Origin: Frigoribacterium sp. PvP032
GTDB lineage: Bacteria; Actinomycetota; Actinomycetes; Actinomycetales; Microbacteriaceae
DNA length: 64,000 nt
Direction of reading: 5' to 3'
Assembly (NCBI RefSeq): GCF_017833035.1
Contig: NZ_JAFIBM010000001.1
Location: forward strand, 1,612,001 to 1,676,000
Below are positions 63,360-64,000 of the stretch, piece after piece. The position numbers were made by a program, and so were the translations under genes. How positions within the stretch are numbered: position 1 is the stretch's first letter; every line of letters begins with the position of its first letter. The notes beneath the pieces are model-generated. The model saw nothing but the letters and a program-made list of their open reading frames with translations. It searched no databases and had not been told where the DNA came from.

Positions 63360-64000
63360 TCACACCTGCGGATCGACCCCGACGATCTCGCTGGTCCTGT
63401 CCCACAGCGCCTCGGCCAGCAGGTCGTCCTTCGCCTGCCGGTGCAGGCGTCCGTACGGCTTCAGCTGCTCGAAGTAGGTGCCGTTCTCGACGCTCACCGA
63501 GCTCGGGCCCGACAGCTGGATCAGCGGCACGGCTCCGGCGTGCGCCGAGATGCCGTAGTTGCCGTTCGAGAGCACGTTCGCCATCCGCCACATCGGCGAC
63601 GACGAGCCGAACGACGTCTTGACGATGCCGGGGTGGAACGAGAACGCCTCGAGGCCGGTGCGGCGGGCGAGCTCGCGGACGAACAGGATCGTCTCGATCT
63701 TGCTCGTGCCGTACTGCCGCCAGCCGCCGAGCCAGGGGCGCTTCGCCCAGTTCAGGTCGTCGAGCCGGACGCTGCCGAACAGGTTCGCCACGCTGGCCGT
63801 CGAGACGACCCGGCCAGAGCTCTCGAGCAGGCGGGGCAGCAGGAGGCGCGTCAACAGGAAAGGCGCGAGGTGGTTCGACTGCAGGATGCGCTCGTGCCCG
63901 TCGTGGCTGAGACCACGCTCGCTCACGAGGCCGCCCGCGTTGTTGGCGAGCACGTCGATGCGCGGGTACTCCTCGAGCAGCTCGTCGGCGAGGCGACGCA
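63360..64000 (-). CDS. Partial SDR oxidoreductase, retinol-dehydrogenase-like
   Basis: The gene continues beyond the right edge, so the N-terminal cofactor motif is outside. Visible parts are IDVLANNAGG (NNAG), RVVSTASVANLFGSV (catalytic Ser) and QYGTSKIETILFVRELARR (Y-x3-K), then FHPGIVKTSFG. The order fits the protochlorophyllide-reductase/retinol-dehydrogenase-like SDR branch common in actinobacteria. The stop is at 63360; the converging SIP gene ends 72 bases away, with a small GC-rich inverted repeat between. Confidence 0.88.
   Translation of the reverse strand, partial: RRLADELLEEYPRIDVLANNAGGLVSERGLSHDGHERILQSNHLAPFLLTRLLLPRLLESSGRVVSTASVANLFGSVRLDDLNWAKRPWLGGWRQYGTSKIETILFVRELARRTGLEAFSFHPGIVKTSFGSSSPMWRMANVLSNGNYGISAHAGAVPLIQLSGPSSVSVENGTYFEQLKPYGRLHRQAKDDLLAEALWDRTSEIVGVDPQV

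Overview
The window is a very GC-rich, densely packed actinobacterial chromosome segment. Protein style, gene order (guaB1 followed by two HlyC/CorC-type genes; sigR-like/rsrA-like beside aroA; an O-acetylhomoserine-type metX/metY pair; a Kgd-type 2-oxoglutarate enzyme) and frequent leaderless promoters fit the family Microbacteriaceae (Frigoribacterium, Curtobacterium or Rathayibacter-like); the genus is a guess. No rRNA, tRNA, phage, transposase or CRISPR was recognised. Most genes are core metabolism, and operons are tight, with many ATGA/GTGA overlaps.

Layout. 0-6.5 kb: a minus-strand run aroA-rsgA-hisN; divergent to it an ECF sigma/anti-sigma pair (sigR/rsrA type) with its own GGAAT-N18-GTT promoter; a hypothetical and a GNAT. 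6.4-14.5 kb: kgd, then divergently guaB1 (GMP reductase type) and two CBS/DUF21 membrane proteins led by a 24-codon leaderless upstream ORF. 14.5-18.2 kb: OYE-family reductase, HAD phosphatase, NAD(P)H-hydrate dehydratase, YceI. 18.3-22.5 kb: ChvE/GguA/GguB-type sugar ABC importer. 22.5-25.1 kb: polar amino-acid ABC importer. 25.1-28.6 kb: membrane glycosyltransferase, thiamine-binding protein, MFS exporter. 28.6-31.9 kb: a two-component system with an extra membrane protein. 32-35.2 kb: metX and metY, separated by an unusual repeat block. 35.3-40.8 kb: SDR, DUF2071 and a patchy accessory stretch of small, broken or lineage-specific genes.

40.8-49.8 kb is a histidine-utilisation cluster: a divergent aromatic-amino-acid-lyase (HutH position, MIO triad not recognisable) with an RpiR-type regulator on the minus strand, and hutU - M20 amidohydrolase (in the place of HutG) - hutF - hutI - hutD on the plus strand; hutD carries an in-frame TAG. 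An inverted-repeat operator lies between the two arms. 49.8-54.4 kb: GNAT, truncated aldo/keto reductase with divergent MerR and ASCH genes, then a phosphoribosyltransferase - peptidase S51 - ung operon, followed by a 106-bp repeat pair. 54.4-61.5 kb: GNAT, amidase, and a complete peptide-type ABC importer (SBP, two permeases, two ATPases). 61.7-64 kb: two siderophore-interacting-type proteins, each behind an iron box, and a partial SDR.

Recurring signals: (i) TANNNT placed 6 bases before the start codon at many genes (leaderless transcripts); (ii) a strand-biased motif, GCGCCTCCT on the plus strand, that appears in intergenic DNA and in codons this genome otherwise avoids; (iii) several equal-length imperfect repeat pairs in intergenic regions. 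All counts and alignments were done by eye.
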